Shown: positions 10,946-22,189, numbered from the stretch's first letter. The stretch: 64,000 nt of DNA from Apoda limacodes (GCA_946406115.1 OX291557.1:7968501-8032500), one strand, 5' to 3'. Translations and numbers: made by a program. Notes: generated from the letters alone by a model not told the origin.

Positions 10946-11350
10946 TATTTATTACCTAATCCCTACCCTTTTTAATTTCTTTGTACTCATAATTTAACTT
11001 TTCTAAAACTAGATATACTTTGTTGCGTAGATTATACGTATGATAAGCTTTTAATGTTAGATTAGATAAGATGCACTTTCTCGAATTAAGAAAAAGTTGT
11101 GACTTAACTACCCACATACTGTTTGGGACAAAAGTAAGCATCTAGGTATATAGCGTGACCTAGAAGAGATTACGTAATACCCTAATTCCCTTCACCAAGC
11201 CCCCGTATTTTGCGATTTATCCCTGTACCCGGGATTAACTTTACGCTAGGCTATATCCCGGAAAATTTAAAAGTTCCTGTAGAAACAACTATGACACCGA
11301 TAACCGAATTTAGCGCGGACAGAGTCTTCGCGGGGACAGCTAGTAGAGTC
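10945..11350 (+). mobile_element. Interspersed repeat with Helitron-like 3' end, copy 2
   Basis: Paralogue of 6590-7025, lacking both its 44-base insertion and its hairpin. The right end reads 'cgataaccgaatttagcgcgg' and 'cgcggggacagctagt'. Between 11177 and 11250 it holds sequence that copy 1 has lost to the inverted duplication, so this copy looks closer to the ancestral state. Confidence 0.65.
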
Positions 11351-12880
11351 ATAGTTTTGTTTAAATTTGGTGAATTAAATTAAATCTATTTTTAAACATA
11401 TAAAATAAACTTTAGCGAAAAAATACTTAAATTTATTATATTGAACTTCGAAAATTTACTAAAAAGTTATGTGAATAAGAATTATAACATAAGCTAAGTT
11501 TTTTATCTTCTTGCCTTCGGATGTTCATTAACAGTTGTCTTTTTTCTCTACTGTAAATTTTGACATTATTGAGGTTCGAGGAGAACATAGGTAGTATCTA
11601 CTTAGCTCAAAGTTCAGTCGCATTTCTTGCATTTTTAAAGTCAGTTTTCATTAAAATGTATCTACTTAAGTACTAATTAATTTAGTTGAATCACGACCTC
11701 TCGGTAGGATATACCTAAAGAAGTTTAAACATTAGCGAACATTATATATATGATATAAAGTTCGCTAGTCTTTATACTTCTTTATATATCACGGTAAATA
11801 CTTCACCGCGATATCACAGAGCTGTGCTACTAACCAACAGTCATATTTTAAATTAATAATCAAAGTAAAAAATAAGGTTGGTTTGTTGGTTTTTTCACTA
11901 GTCTGACATTCAGTTAACCAAGATACCACCTCTGGACTTAGGGTGATGATTCCAGGGAGCACCGAATTATGCTGAAAGTAATGCATAGATAGATAGATAA
12001 AGCTATAACGTTTGCTACAGACCCAGATTATCCAGAGGCACTGTAGGCAACTACCTAACTGGACCGAAGCTCAACGCTACCAAAAGGCCCCGCGGATCGT
12101 AAAAATAAATAAAAAGCAATAGAACGTATTTTAAATTTACACTGCATACCTACATAACAGTACACTTGTTTCCTGAAAGGGTAGGTACAAAACAAAGATT
12201 TTTACTTGGTGCGATTTTCGCAAACTTCTCTTCCTTCACCCTTATGCATCAATGCTTTCGTTCGACGGTTAGGAGTAGGACTCTTTTCACCTTCTGCGAA
12301 CAGACTTATTCGATAGATATACGTTCCATAGTATTTAAGTTCGATATGCACTACCTCAACCAACCATCACATTTTACTTTTGCCATATTACTTTGTTTTA
12401 TGTATCGTCTTAATTATCATCCAAATAAAACTTTAAAATATCTTTTTAAATTTCGGTAAAGAAGAGGAAGGGAACATCTTTTTTCACTCCGCTTTTTTAT
12501 ATTTTTTCATTAGTCATTAGTGGCATACTTCACATGCTTTTTAGCACTCTTATTTTCACAGCACAAATCCTTCCTGTTCGTAAGCCATACTCAACATTCA
12601 CTTACATACATCAGTGTTAGCAGAAACTAGAACCAACACACACTGCTTTCTAGATTTTTTACGTTTTAGAGATAAATCTTTGACAAAAATGATATACCTA
12701 AATGCAAATAAGAAAATAAATGCCCTAGGCCTAAATAATTTTCATTATATAAATTCAAAATCAGTGTATGCCAAAAACGAGAAAGCGTCATAACGAAGTG
12801 CATGAGAAGCTGTGCCCAGATGAAAGTAAAAGTTCAAAATTAAAACATATTTAGGTAAGTAGGTAGGTAGAGGTTATTAC
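11351..12880. other. No gene seen
   Basis: AT-rich DNA with a short (GATA)n run near 11986-12000. The 97-codon frame at 12166-12459 (+) has no recognisable domain or splice context. I do not call it. Confidence 0.5.
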
Positions 12881-13003
12881 CTGCATTTTCGTCGACAAAG
12901 TCTGACCATAAAATCAGAGTAGCTGGAGAAAAGCTAAGGGAACATTCTTCTAAGGACATTAGGCAGAGTTTTAGTACAAAATGGTACACTTTAAATAAAT
13001 CAT
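12881..13003 (-). other. Possible internal exon, weak
   Basis: On the minus strand a pyrimidine-rich stretch ending TTTTTAG precedes 123 open bases that end at GCAG followed by gtaata. In the phase left by the signal-peptide exon at 14507-14570 (one base over) it reads DDLFKVYHF...LILWSDFVDENAG without a stop. The phase match has a one-in-three chance of being accidental. I know no family for it. Confidence 0.2.
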
Positions 13004-14150
13004 CTAAAAATTTAAACGACGACACAGAAATATACTGATTTGAAGCAATTATTGCAAATACATATTTTTTTAGTTTTTAATGTAGTTTTAGTATTTTAAT
13101 TTATTTTTTATAATAATTATATATTCAATATGTCAATTTATTACTTCTTTTACTCACATCAGCCGTATTTACATTACAGGTGGCTAGAAAATGCGCTGTC
13201 CAGTTCTCTATGTCTATGGATGTACCAAACATCCATTGTTGAACGAAACAATTAGGCAATGATATTGATGATTGACAAAATTATATTGCCCATAAAACTG
13301 TTTTAATAAATAACAGATACTAAAAATATTATAATGGTGTTGGTATAAGTTTTACATGCTAGGTACCTAATAATTTTAGAGGAGAAGGGGGCCCCTAAAC
13401 TTACATTGTCTAGGGGCCTTAACATCGCCCAATGCGGCCCTGCCTGCCTACATACCTTCTACAATTAAATGATAGGTACCTTGGTCCTTAACATGTTGTT
13501 TATACAATTTTTATAACATTATTTAGAAAATTACCAAAAAAATACACAACTAATTTAGCAATAAACATTAGGTACTTTATCGCTAAAATTAAAAACTAGA
13601 ATATAAAAAAAATGTTTAATAGTTCAATTTAATGTTTTAATATTGTCATTTGAAGTTAGTAGTATCTAAGCAGGTACTTACTTAACCAAAAGCTGAAATG
13701 CAGAAATGTAATGTGTTTGTTCACTATGCACTTAACGCAGGTAATTTAGAAAGACTAAGGTAGGTTAGAAACTTTACGTAAGTTTAACCAAATAATAGAG
13801 ATACCTACCAAAATGCTTACCACACCTATTTATTAAAACTTATTGAAATAATTACAGCTTTTTGGGATTATCTTGTGTTTTTAATTTATGAATGGTTATG
13901 ATACGAAGAAAATTATTCAGAAGGTAACATTGGAACTCTAAATATTGTTAATTGATAGGTACCTAAGCACTAGGTAAACATTCGGCACGCGTGAGCAAAG
14001 CTAGTTTTATAATCATTAGGTACGTTGGTACGCCCAATATAAAATAAAACTAATTTGACATAAAAAATCCTATTGAACTGTTTTGTGGTCTGTAAAAAGG
14101 TAGTTTACCCACGTTCATAATCTATAACGTAACGCAATAAAAAATTTCAG
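13004..14150. other. No gene seen
   Basis: AT-rich DNA. A small hairpin (ggccccta/taggggcc) lies at 13390-13418 within a GC-rich 'gggggcccctaaac' patch that may be an old MITE. Nothing coding is recognised. Confidence 0.45.
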
Positions 14151-14272
14151 GAATGCAAATCGGTAAAATTAAAGAGGCAGCCAAATTTTTGCGTGAACTA
14201 AACGTCATGTATTCGCCAAAACTTGGTCGGGTTATCTCGTACCTGATCGGTCGTCCGAAGTGGCCTACGTGA
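14151..14272 (+). other. Possible terminal exon, weak
   Basis: After 'aaaatttcag' (a usable 3' splice site with a poor pyrimidine tract) an ATG at 14153 opens 39 codons ending in TGA, reading GKIKEAAKFLRELNVMYSP then KLGRVISYLIGRPKW. The stretch is GC-richer than its surroundings and looks protein-like. I recognise no family, and no upstream exon on this strand is visible. Confidence 0.25.
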
Positions 14273-14506
14273 CTAGCGAACCTCCCGCAATGGTGTCACA
14301 GTCGTGGCGCCAAACAAATTGCTGACTTTTCGGCTTTGATAATCTCACATTGATCATAATTCTAGGCACAGTTTTCTATGTAAAAATAACCGTTTCACAA
14401 CACCTAATGTATATTGAGACCTTCATTGTTATGTAATAATAAAATAAATAGCACGTGTTGAAGTGTCAGAAATCAGCTGATAATTTTTATTTTTCTGAAA
14501 ACTTAC

Positions 14507-14570
14507 CCCAAGTTACTGCATTACTAAATGACAGACAGATGAGGGCCAGCAAGCACAGTATTTTACACAT
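14507..14570 (-). CDS. Candidate first coding exon: secretory signal peptide
   Basis: Starting at the ATG at 14570 (context acaaaATG, good for insects), 21 codons read MCKILCLLALICLSFSNAVT and W. Then comes one base and a perfect donor, G|gtaagt. The peptide is a textbook signal peptide: short basic start, a hydrophobic core from ILCLL to SF, and a likely cleavage after SNA. Unspliced, the frame stops soon after the donor, so splicing is required. The mature protein would lie on following exons at lower coordinates; only a weak candidate (12881-13003) was found. A longer frame (14487-14741) reads through the same bases upstream but is not needed. The product cannot be named. Confidence 0.5.
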
Positions 14571-14792
14571 TTTGTACTTCAATTTAGAACCTCTCCTATC
14601 AAAGTTTAATACATATTTGACTCGACTTTCCAACACAATGTCAGTTATAGGACGCACGGTAGAGACCACTACACCAATCGCGGCGTAAGCCAAAACTAAA
14701 CTAAAATGCTTACCGCCGTCGGGCGTTGCAACATTTTTCATTCGCTGATACGCAGACGCCAGTTGCTACGTAAAGAGGAAACTTTCTGAAAA

Positions 14793-14890
14793 TGGATTCA
14801 CTCATCAATGAATTTGTTGTGAAGCCATCAATCTAGACTAAGGATGTCAATGATATGTGTATCTAATTTAAGTTTAATGGAATATAGTGT
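14793..14890 (+). repeat. Direct repeat, copy 1
   Basis: 'catcaatgaatttgttgtga' and 'tgtatctaatttaagttt' with the bases around them recur at 15753-15850 with moderate divergence, in the same orientation. The repeat belongs to the LINE-tail region that follows. Confidence 0.65.
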
Positions 14891-14934
14891 TTCTATTGAG
14901 ACTGAGTGTTTTCCATGTATAATAAATGTCTGTA

Positions 14935-15090
14935 TTTGCAAAAAAAAGTATATCCTATAAATGTATTAGTATCCGTTGTCCGGTATCTATAACACAAGCT
15001 TTGCCTTATTTGGAACCCGACGGCGCTGTGTGCCTAGACACATACCTACCGTACCTTATGTTCAAAAAGATTTATTTATGTATTTAAAAA
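14935..15090 (+). mobile_element. LINE/SINE 3' tail fragment
   Basis: 'gtccggtatctataacacaa' followed by 'gctttgccttatttgg' and 'ggcgctgtgt' is a weathered form of a common lepidopteran retroelement 3' tail ending in an A-rich run (15085-15110). A second copy is at 16955-17115. No coding part is attached. Confidence 0.5.
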
Positions 15091-15539
15091 AAAAAACAAA
15101 ATAAAAAAATATAAATATAAACAAACGAAATAAATAAATAAATGTAATTTACTGATAAACCTAGGTACCACTGTATATTCGTAATCAGTCACCTCACTTT
15201 ATCAAACATACAAATAAAAAAAACGTGGCTATTAAAAACACACAGCGAGCACCTTTATTATGTACTACTAAAAAACACCCTGCGCAATCCTGACTTATTT
15301 CTTATACATAGTTCGCCAGAAGTTGGCAATTGCAAAAAAACTTTATAATTTAAATCTGGTAATTTATGATTATGACATATAGGACATATACCTAAAGCTA
15401 CCCTAGTCCAGATATTTTTTTCTACGATTTTATCGTAGACGTTCAAAGCAAGGCCAAGCGAGCCGAGCGCGATTAGTAAGCAGTGTCAGCGGTAAAATCG
15501 TGTAGTTCGTGCCCGCTCGACGGTAAATTATAAAAGCTT

Positions 15540-15660
15540 CCATAGGCTCACTTCCTGTCACGCAGGACTAAAAGTTGGTGAAGTGAAGCTGTCCACCAGA
15601 TTATAATATGTGTGTGTATCCAATCGCCGGTTACTCCCTTCTGGGGATATAAACGGTGAT
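15540..15660 (+). mobile_element. Fragment of the TA-flanked transposon interior
   Basis: 'caggactaaaagttggtgaa' and 'cggttactcccttctgggga' follow each other as in 41395-41490, the interior of the TA-flanked element. Neither end is present. A matching piece in the opposite direction is near 15990-16045. A short palindrome ('gtgatgatatat' arms) lies just right, at 15652-15692. Confidence 0.5.
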
Positions 15661-15752
15661 GATATATAGATATATAGATATATCATCACGGTTTCATCAT
15701 ATATACCTATATTTAACTTTTGTGCTTTAATACATGTACTTTAATTTTGTAA

Positions 15753-15850
15753 TTTATCTCATTAATGAACTTGTTGTAAGCACAATCAATCTCATTGATT
15801 TAGGATATCAACGACATGTATCTAATTTTAGTTTCATTGAATATAGGTAC
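15753..15850 (+). repeat. Direct repeat, copy 2
   Basis: Partner of 14793-14890. It shares 'aatgaacttgttgtaa', 'catgtatctaattttagttt' and the 'gaatatag' end. Confidence 0.65.
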
Positions 15851-16364
15851 ATAGGTATAAATAAATATCCTTGCAACCAAAGATGACATCATTGCAATGA
15901 ATAAATAAATGAACAATATTACTATATGTGTAATATTATTGTTTATAATTGCAAGCTTTTTCATTTTCAAATATGTATGTAACTATATCGTCACGGTTTC
16001 ATTGCCCCAAAGGGTGTTACCAGCGGCTGGAAACACATCCACCCAATAGTTACAAAATATTTCTCATTTTTAAGAGTTAAATGTAATTGCCTTAATTTTA
16101 TTCTATTAAAGCAGAAATTATAATGAGTATACTAAGGGTATTTATTTTGTATGGATCTTTTTTTTTTCTTAAATACCCTAAGTATCCATTTTGTATGGAA
16201 CTTTATTTTTTTTTTTGTTAATAAAATTTACGAAACTATTTTTCTGACGTTACCAATGATGAACTGAAGCAGAGGTTTTCGTTTGAGGCAATCAGTGAGA
16301 CACAGGTTGTATATACTCGTACCTACCTGATTCCTCTAGAATCTAGATAATCCGCGTTCACTGG

Positions 16365-16430
16365 ATAGGGTTCCGTAGCCAAATGACAAAAACGGAAAAC
16401 TCATAAATTCGTCACGTCCGTATGTCACAG
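16365..16430 (+). repeat. 'gttccgtagccaaat' repeat fragment
   Basis: 'agggttccgtagccaaatg', 'acaaaaacgg' and 'gtccgtatgtcacagcc' match the family described at 3765-3870. It abuts the LINE relic to its right. Confidence 0.55.
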
Positions 16431-16965
16431 CCTTATACTTCTGGCCTGTAATTCGATGGAATACTAATCGATCGCCCTTTTTGGGCACCGGGTCCATATT
16501 CGCAGTTTTCCATAAAGACGGAAATCACCTAGTTTGGTAGGAAATCGCGAAGAGGCGCGTAGGTACAGGTCACAACTTGGGAGCACACTGTTTAAGCACC
16601 ACTGTTGGTAAGCCGTCTGCCCAACTCGCTTTATAAATATCTAGAGAAAGCCAAGCCCAACGGATCTCCAGATGTGTTATGGAGATTTCCGTCATGGTCT
16701 TACCGCACCACAGTGCGTTCATATTTGAGTTTGAGGCAAACAGACTGCCCAGTAAATCAGCTTCCTCATTAGCACTATGGGCCAAGTCACCATCGGTCTT
16801 TCGTGGAGGTGGAAACGACGACATGGCAAAAGTTACCTTCGACAGCTTTAGCAAGCGACCAGAAAGCACGACTCCCAGAGAGATAGCTCACAAGTCGCCC
16901 ACCTATTATGACTATTTTGCCAATAACAAACATTTGCGTTTGCCTTAAGTCTGGGTGTTTTCTAT
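16430..16965 (-). pseudogene. Jockey/R1-like LINE reverse transcriptase, N-terminal relic
   Basis: Minus-strand frames give, in order, GSRAFWSLAKAVEGNFC (about 16880-16830), FPPPRKTDGDLAHSANEEAD, LLGSLFASNS, SLDIYKAS, WADGLPTVVLKQCAPKL (to 16570), PVPTRLF, VPKKGDR (about 16470) and PSNYRPE (about 16445). This is the linker and first RT blocks of the lepidopteran Jockey/R1-type family (SLDI.KASGPDGIP..VLK.CAPEL). One shift at the start, stops after CAPKL and loss of the rest make it a truncated relic. The plus-strand frame at 16679-16948 is its shadow. Confidence 0.8.
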
Positions 16966-17115
16966 GTACTCATAGAATATGTATGCATTTACAAAAAACT
17001 AATAAATATTAGTACTCGTTATTTGGTATCTGTATTAGGTAATACAAGCCTTACTTAGCTTGGGACTAGGCGGCGCCGCGCCGGCGCTGTGTAATTTTAT
17101 CCTAAAAATAATTTA
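16955..17115 (+). mobile_element. LINE/SINE 3' tail fragment, second copy
   Basis: 'gttatttggtatctgtatta', 'aatacaagccttactt', 'gcttgggactaggcgg' and 'cgctgtgtaattttatcc' form the same tail as at 14935-15090, better preserved. Confidence 0.55.
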
Positions 17116-17289
17116 TTATATTTATTTATGTATTGTAAGTAACGGTGTTGGTTTGGGAAATAGAAAATTAATAAAAATAAATACCTACACTTACACTAGA
17201 ACGGTTTTTCTGTGATTCCGCTTGGAAAATTAAAACGATTCATTATTACCTATATCTTCATTACACCTGCGAAAACTATGATTGATGAT

Positions 17290-17545
17290 AATACATACTA
17301 ATATTATAAATGCAGAAGTATCTCTGTCTGCCTGTCTGTCTGTTACCTCTTCATGTTTAAACCGCTGTACCGATTAAGACGAAATTTGGCATGGAGATAG
17401 TTTGAGCCCCGGGAAAGGACATAGGCAACTTAAAGACGCAAGCGTGAGTCGGTTTTTTTCTATAATTGATTAGTTGCTGTTGAAATCCTACATCGATAAC
17501 CTAATTTAGGGTGGGTAGAGAGAGCCGCGAGCAAAAGCTATAGTA
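17290..17545 (+). mobile_element. Small Helitron-like element, near complete
   Basis: It starts 'atactaatattataaatgc', has a 'ctgtctgcctgtctgtc' run, 'accgctgtaccgatt' and 'agccccgggaaaggaca', then 'cgataacctaatttag'. It ends 'agccgcgagcaaaagcta', where the usual CTAGT has become CTATAGT. Helitron features in better copies are a 5' TC, a 3' CTAGT behind a small GC hairpin, and no terminal inverted repeats. No protein is encoded, so it is non-autonomous. Confidence 0.65.
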
Positions 17546-17845
17546 TGATATATTGTAGGAACTGTTTCCTATTGATATAATGTTTTATGGCTGTATTTTT
17601 ATTGTTTATAGTGTGCTTGTCGTTTTATCCGGGTTGTAGGGAAGTAAAAAAACCGGTTACTGTTTCTAATAACCGTGACCGGAAACTTGATAAATGTACG
17701 TATAATTCCGGATGTAGAGTTAAGAAGGCATGAGTACATTGTTGAAAACCTCAGATCATATCTGTCGATAATAAATTGTTGTAGGTGTCATTTAGTAATT
17801 AAATTGTCAATATTTTAAAACAAATTTTAAAACCGGTCAAATGCA

Positions 17846-18034
17846 CTTAGGATTTTTTTCGGTAAAATGAGCAATATTGCAGATATATAAAAAAATAAAA
17901 CGGTGCAAACTTAGGTTTTTTTTTGTAAAATGAGGAATATTGCAGATATATAAAAAAATAAAAAGGTACAAACTTAGGTCTTTTTTTGTAAAATGAGCAA
18001 TATTGCTGATATATAAAAAAATAAAAAGGTACAG
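17846..18034. repeat. 63-64-bp minisatellite, three units
   Basis: Units begin at 17846, 17910 and 17973 with 'cttagg', a T-run, 'gtaaaatgagcaatattgc' and 'agatatataaaaaaataaaa'. It makes a repetitive minus-strand frame (LYLFIFLYICNI) that is an artefact and not a gene. Confidence 0.9.
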
Positions 18035-19649
18035 GTAAGCTATTGATTTATATCTCAATCTCATGTGAAAGCAACGTTATTAATTTTTCGAAGTAGGTCT
18101 CCTACTTTTTTCAGTCATCTTATTTGCTCTCATTCGGTGATTTAGTTAGCCTAGTCATTTCCATGCTTTGTAGTAGTTGTTTTCAACAAAATGTATATGT
18201 GTAATATTGGCGTTAATAGCTTTTGACCATGGAGCTTTTTCGATATGAAATATTGGTTGCTTGGAGGGGGGTTTTAATCTTCTTAATCTCCCTCTATCTA
18301 CGCCACTGATACTTCCTTGTTGCCAACACTTTGAGGGGTCTCCAATTTTATTTAATTTTTGTTGTATGATTTTTATTTTTATATAATTTGACATAATTTA
18401 ATATTTTATTAATGATTTATGATGTTTAAAACATAATAAAATAGGTAATAAATTCCAAATTATCAAATGAAATATTTTTATTATGATAGTGATGTCAAGC
18501 TAGTTTATACGAGTAACATGACCACTAATTTATTTACTTAAATTTTGTTAATTTTTTAAAATTTAAATTTTTAGTTTTTAATATTTTAAATTTTTTTTTG
18601 ATGTAACCTTAAATAAGGGTCTTACATGGGGGTCTTTCCTAAAATAAATGAATTTTGAAATTTGAATAAAGTACCCGCCTAATTTGTTTTACAGATAAAC
18701 TCTAGGCTGTCAAGTGTTTGTGGGTGTCAACGAAAAGTAGGTTTTACTTATGTGTAGAAAATTGGTCAAGTTTGATGTGGATTCACGTACTTCGTAGCTA
18801 CCTACGCAAATAGGAATTTTAAGAGTTTGGATTGGATGGATTGTCTGTTGTTTAAATAAAAGTTGTACGGTCCATAATCATAAACCGAAATCTTGAATTC
18901 CTTACTAGTTTATATTTTTGAAAGAGATCCATCGGATAGATCTTGTAATAAAAAAAAACTTAAATTAAAAATAACCTGAATTCTTTACTTGATATTTTTG
19001 TTATACGTCATACCATTCAGGAATATGGGGCCTGTGACATAGGTACTCGGACAGAAAGACAACACTATCAACAGATCTCCGTTTTGTTGATATGAAATCA
19101 TTAAATTTCTAATACTTCTACTTAAAAGGTCATTGTTAGAAATGTAATAAAAAAAAATTTGTGAAAAGTGACATCTACAGGAAACTGTCGATACTGCATC
19201 GACTGCAAGCCATACGAAACTATACATACGCTTTGCGTTGACGAAAAACTTAACCTGCTGTGCTACAGATGGCGTTAGTAGTATCATTAGAACTAAAACA
19301 AATTTAAGCAAGCTAAAGGATACTTTGATAAAAAAAAAGGAAAAAAAAAACATTTTACCTCGAAGAGTAACAGGAATAATAAGAGTCATCTTTGATAACT
19401 TCTAATATTATAAATTGCGAAAGTGGGTAAGCAATTGTAGGGTTACTAACACATTCGAATATTGCAATAAAACCTACTTAACAGTAAAGTTTAGATTTCG
19501 TACGTTATATCAGTCTAAAAACGGCCACTTTTAGCAGAAATGCCAACTACAACTCACAGATATTATGTAGAACCTTCATTAAACTTTCTAAAAATAGCTT
19601 ATGACCAGCTTTATATTTGCGACATTTGGTTTTTAGAAATTCGTCTTCC
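18035..19649. other. No gene seen
   Basis: AT-rich. The 134-codon minus-strand frame at 18985-19389 contains long poly-Phe and Leu/Ile runs from A/T tracts and has no recognisable domain. The 79-codon frame at 18155-18394 (-) is likewise unsupported. Confidence 0.5.
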
Positions 19650-20014
19650 ACGAAGAGAAAATTGAGGATATCTAATGGCGGCGCTAGTTAGCTGCTACAT
19701 GCGACTTATTTCACGAAAATCTACGGAGTACGACGGAAGTTGTGACCGTGAGAAGTTTTGAGCACTTTTTAAATTTCCAAGATTTCGCGCGCTTGACTCG
19801 TGACGTCAGGGTTCCCGTCGATCCGTGTCGCTCGTGCCCCGCACCGTTAACTCATTGAAGTGATATATCGCGCGCACGCTGCAGTTATTCTATGTCATTG
19901 CTTTGTTTAGGTATTAGTTTACTCTTGTTGTAACAATCAACCTGTTAGTTTTTTCCCCTGCGGGCGCTTTTAGTTACTCTGACCAATAAGTGCCTTGTGA
20001 GAAAAATCTGCGCC
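19650..20014 (+). promoter_or_regulatory. Candidate promoter and 5' leader, CpG-rich, with CRE
   Basis: This stretch is clearly richer in CG than its surroundings, with 'tcgcgcgcttgactcgtgac' and 'atatatcgcgcgcacgc'. It holds a perfect palindromic TGACGTCA (19801-19808), the consensus for CREB/ATF bZIP proteins, and an ATGGCGGC word at 19675 like that bound by YY1/Pho-type factors. A 29-codon upstream frame starts at 19675. An in-frame TAG near 19950 closes the frame before the start codon at 20015. The transcription start is not determined. Confidence 0.4.
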
Positions 20015-20142
20015 ATGAAAGAGGGTTACCAAAAAGGTCAGTCGGATAATCTGCCAAAAGATGATTGCAGTATGGCGGCTCAATATTTTATAAAATATAA
20101 AGATTTTATGTCTGCCGAAATGCAAGGAATAAAACTGAAAAG
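20015..20142 (+). CDS. Candidate first coding exon of an unnamed protein
   Basis: ATG in context gcgccATGa is the first in-frame start after an upstream TAG. It opens 42 codons plus two bases, ending AAAAG|gtaagt, a perfect donor (phase 2). The peptide starts MKEGYQKGQSDN, then LPKDDCSMAAQYFIKYKDF and MSAEMQGIKLK. Unspliced it would stop at once (AGG TAA). The pattern 'S..A.YF.....DF.SAE..G.K' vaguely recalls the N-terminus of insect uncharacterized proteins with a SWIM-type zinc finger, but this is a guess. No second exon is recognised in the window, so the intron may be very long or the call wrong. Confidence 0.5.
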
Positions 20143-20769
20143 GTAAGTACCTACTACCTATGTCTTTAGTTTAAAACATTATAGGTTAGGTACGTAGTAC
20201 CTAACGACCTAACCAAGTGACATTTATACTTATAAGTACTTCGGTACTTACGTGGGTAATTTTCATACCAGAAGCACATAATACTTTTCACTTTGCATGA
20301 CCCTTATGTCGAGGGCATAACTTAAAACTATGCTTTAATCAACGATAAAATTTTTCGATACCAGCTGTTTATCAAAATCAGGGATAATAAACTTACGGGC
20401 CGCAAATACATCGTTTCCAGTAAAATAAAGTATTTTGATGGTATCTAATGTAGGATGTACGTACCTATGACAAAATCAGAACCAATATACGGTGATAAAG
20501 AAGGTAGATAGTACATATATAAATGAATATTATTGAAAAAGTATGTCCGTGGAAGGTTCAAAATATAAAAAAAAAATCACGGAATGGAAAGCCTGTTTTA
20601 CCGATAGTGCTTTTGACATTAGGTCGACAGGTCTTTATAGGTACGGCCCGCTAACAACTGTAGGTTGATAACCACTGTCTTTCTGAAACTTACTACACTT
20701 AAAAACATCACACCTACCTATTGTTACTTATTAAGTATTAGTGGTTAAAGGTCATAGTATAGTAGATAA
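20143..20769. other. Putative intron start; no gene seen
   Basis: Begins with the gtaagtac donor. AT-rich, with 'ctacctatgtc' and 'taggtacgtagtac' words; no coding signal is seen. Confidence 0.4.
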
Positions 20770-20965
20770 TATTCCTACTTATATTATAAACGTGATATTC
20801 CTACTATTATAAACGTGAAAGTTTGTTTGGCTGTATGTTTGTTCCTCTTTCACGCAAAAACTACTGCATGGATTTTATTGAAACTTTACAATAATGTTGC
20901 TTATACATCAGAATAACATATAGGCTACAATTTATGCGCAGACGAAGTCGCGGGCAGCAGCTATT
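20770..20965 (+). mobile_element. Helitron-like fragment
   Basis: 'attcctactattataaacg', 'tgaaagtttgtttggctgt', 'cacgcaaaaactactgcat' and the end 'cagacgaagtcgcgggcagcagctatta' (positions 20940-20967) are a variant of the small Helitron-like family. The left end is locally duplicated (two 'attataaacgtga' words, 20784 and 20808). Confidence 0.55.
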
Positions 20966-21299
20966 ACGGAATATTATACGTCCAATACGTATCATTGCTT
21001 TTTTTCAAATACCTACTTATTGCGTGGTTATTCCAGATCAGTAGTAGGTACTAAGTAGGTAGGTAATAGGTAATAATCACGAGAAAAGGAAACATTAAAT
21101 AGTTACTAACATCGAAATGATCTTCACAACAAAATGAAACAATCTTCGGTCCTATTGAATTCTGTCTGCGTATTGCGGTCTTCCATTTCTTCCTTATTTT
21201 AGGATTTTTAGGTATTTTAAAAACAGTTTGTCGGGTGTTTTAACATTGGAATTAAAACATTTAGGCACTGTATAGTATTTGCTATTCATTTTTTCGTAA

Positions 21300-21475
21300 T
21301 AAACCGCAAGTACGAGCGACCAGCATCGGTGATTGAATGAATAAGAATGCCCGGGCCGGCGCGCTTCGTTGCCGCGTTGACCGGAATCGTGACGTCACAC
21401 CGCGATCAAACGCCGAGTGCGTTTTAATTATGGGACGCGCAAAAATGCGCACTTTGATTGCTGTTATCTCGGTCA
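21300..21475. promoter_or_regulatory. CpG-rich island with second CRE
   Basis: High CG content in otherwise AT-rich DNA: 'cccgggccggcgcgcttcg', 'gccgcgttgaccgg', then a perfect TGACGTCA at 21390-21397. The 63-64-codon frames on both strands overlap each other and reflect base composition. It may be a regulatory element or an alternative start region for the candidate gene at 20015; that is inference. Confidence 0.3.
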
Positions 21476-22189
21476 TCTTTGCGGATATAAAAAAAGAAAA
21501 AATGCAGATGTTTTGTATTTTCGTCTAGATTGCTTAGGCATATCTAGAATAAAACATTGGCCAGGTTAATTGCGAGAGTTGCGAGAGTTTGGAGCGAAAC
21601 AAATATTATGCTACTTTTTACCCCGGATAACTCAAAAGTTTTCACAGAAAAACTATAACCCATTCCAAACTATACCTACAGCTATACAGCCAACTCTCTT
21701 ACTAGGTATAAGGTCTGATGCGTATTTATAACTAAAACATTGTCTGTAACATATGACCCCTCTGCTAAATTTCTACCCAGAGCTTTGCGCATCTGTTAAA
21801 TTTTTAGAATTCACACGCTCTTGCTCCTGATCTACAATTATTATGCCGATAGTTTGCGTCTATTCATTCTAATATTCTATAAGTTTTTAGGGTTCAGTAG
21901 AGCACTAACAAGATTTACAAGAAATCTTTAGAAGCAATGGCAGGGAGAATAGACTTGCAATCCAAGGCGACCTGTGTATGATAAAAATCAAAACGTCCTA
22001 AAAATAGCTTATGGTTATAGCTAGTTTTATAAAACTGAATGTTGTTGAAATATATATTCAGGTTTCTTGGAATTCTATTTCTACAATAGGAAAAATTAAA
22101 AATGTATAGGTAATGGCAGCCGGAGCTGTAATGTCTGATTCTCGTTAAGGTTGTAGGAAATGTTATTAAATTAGTTGGTTGTGGAATGA

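Noticed and set aside
12166..12459. 97-codon plus-strand frame
   Set aside because: No recognisable domain, no splice sites, and codon use like the surrounding AT-rich DNA.
16679..16948. 89-codon plus-strand frame
   Set aside because: It is opposite a clearly recognisable minus-strand LINE RT relic.
17837..18064. 75-codon repetitive minus-strand frame
   Set aside because: It is produced by the 63-64-bp minisatellite.
18985..19389. 134-codon minus-strand frame as a membrane protein gene
   Set aside because: Hydrophobic runs come from A/T tracts; no domain, poor start context and no splice or promoter support.
21282..21528. Small secreted peptide (MRTLIAVISVIFA) in the CpG island
   Set aside because: The hydrophobic run is short, a competing frame lies on the other strand, and no donor or conserved context is seen.
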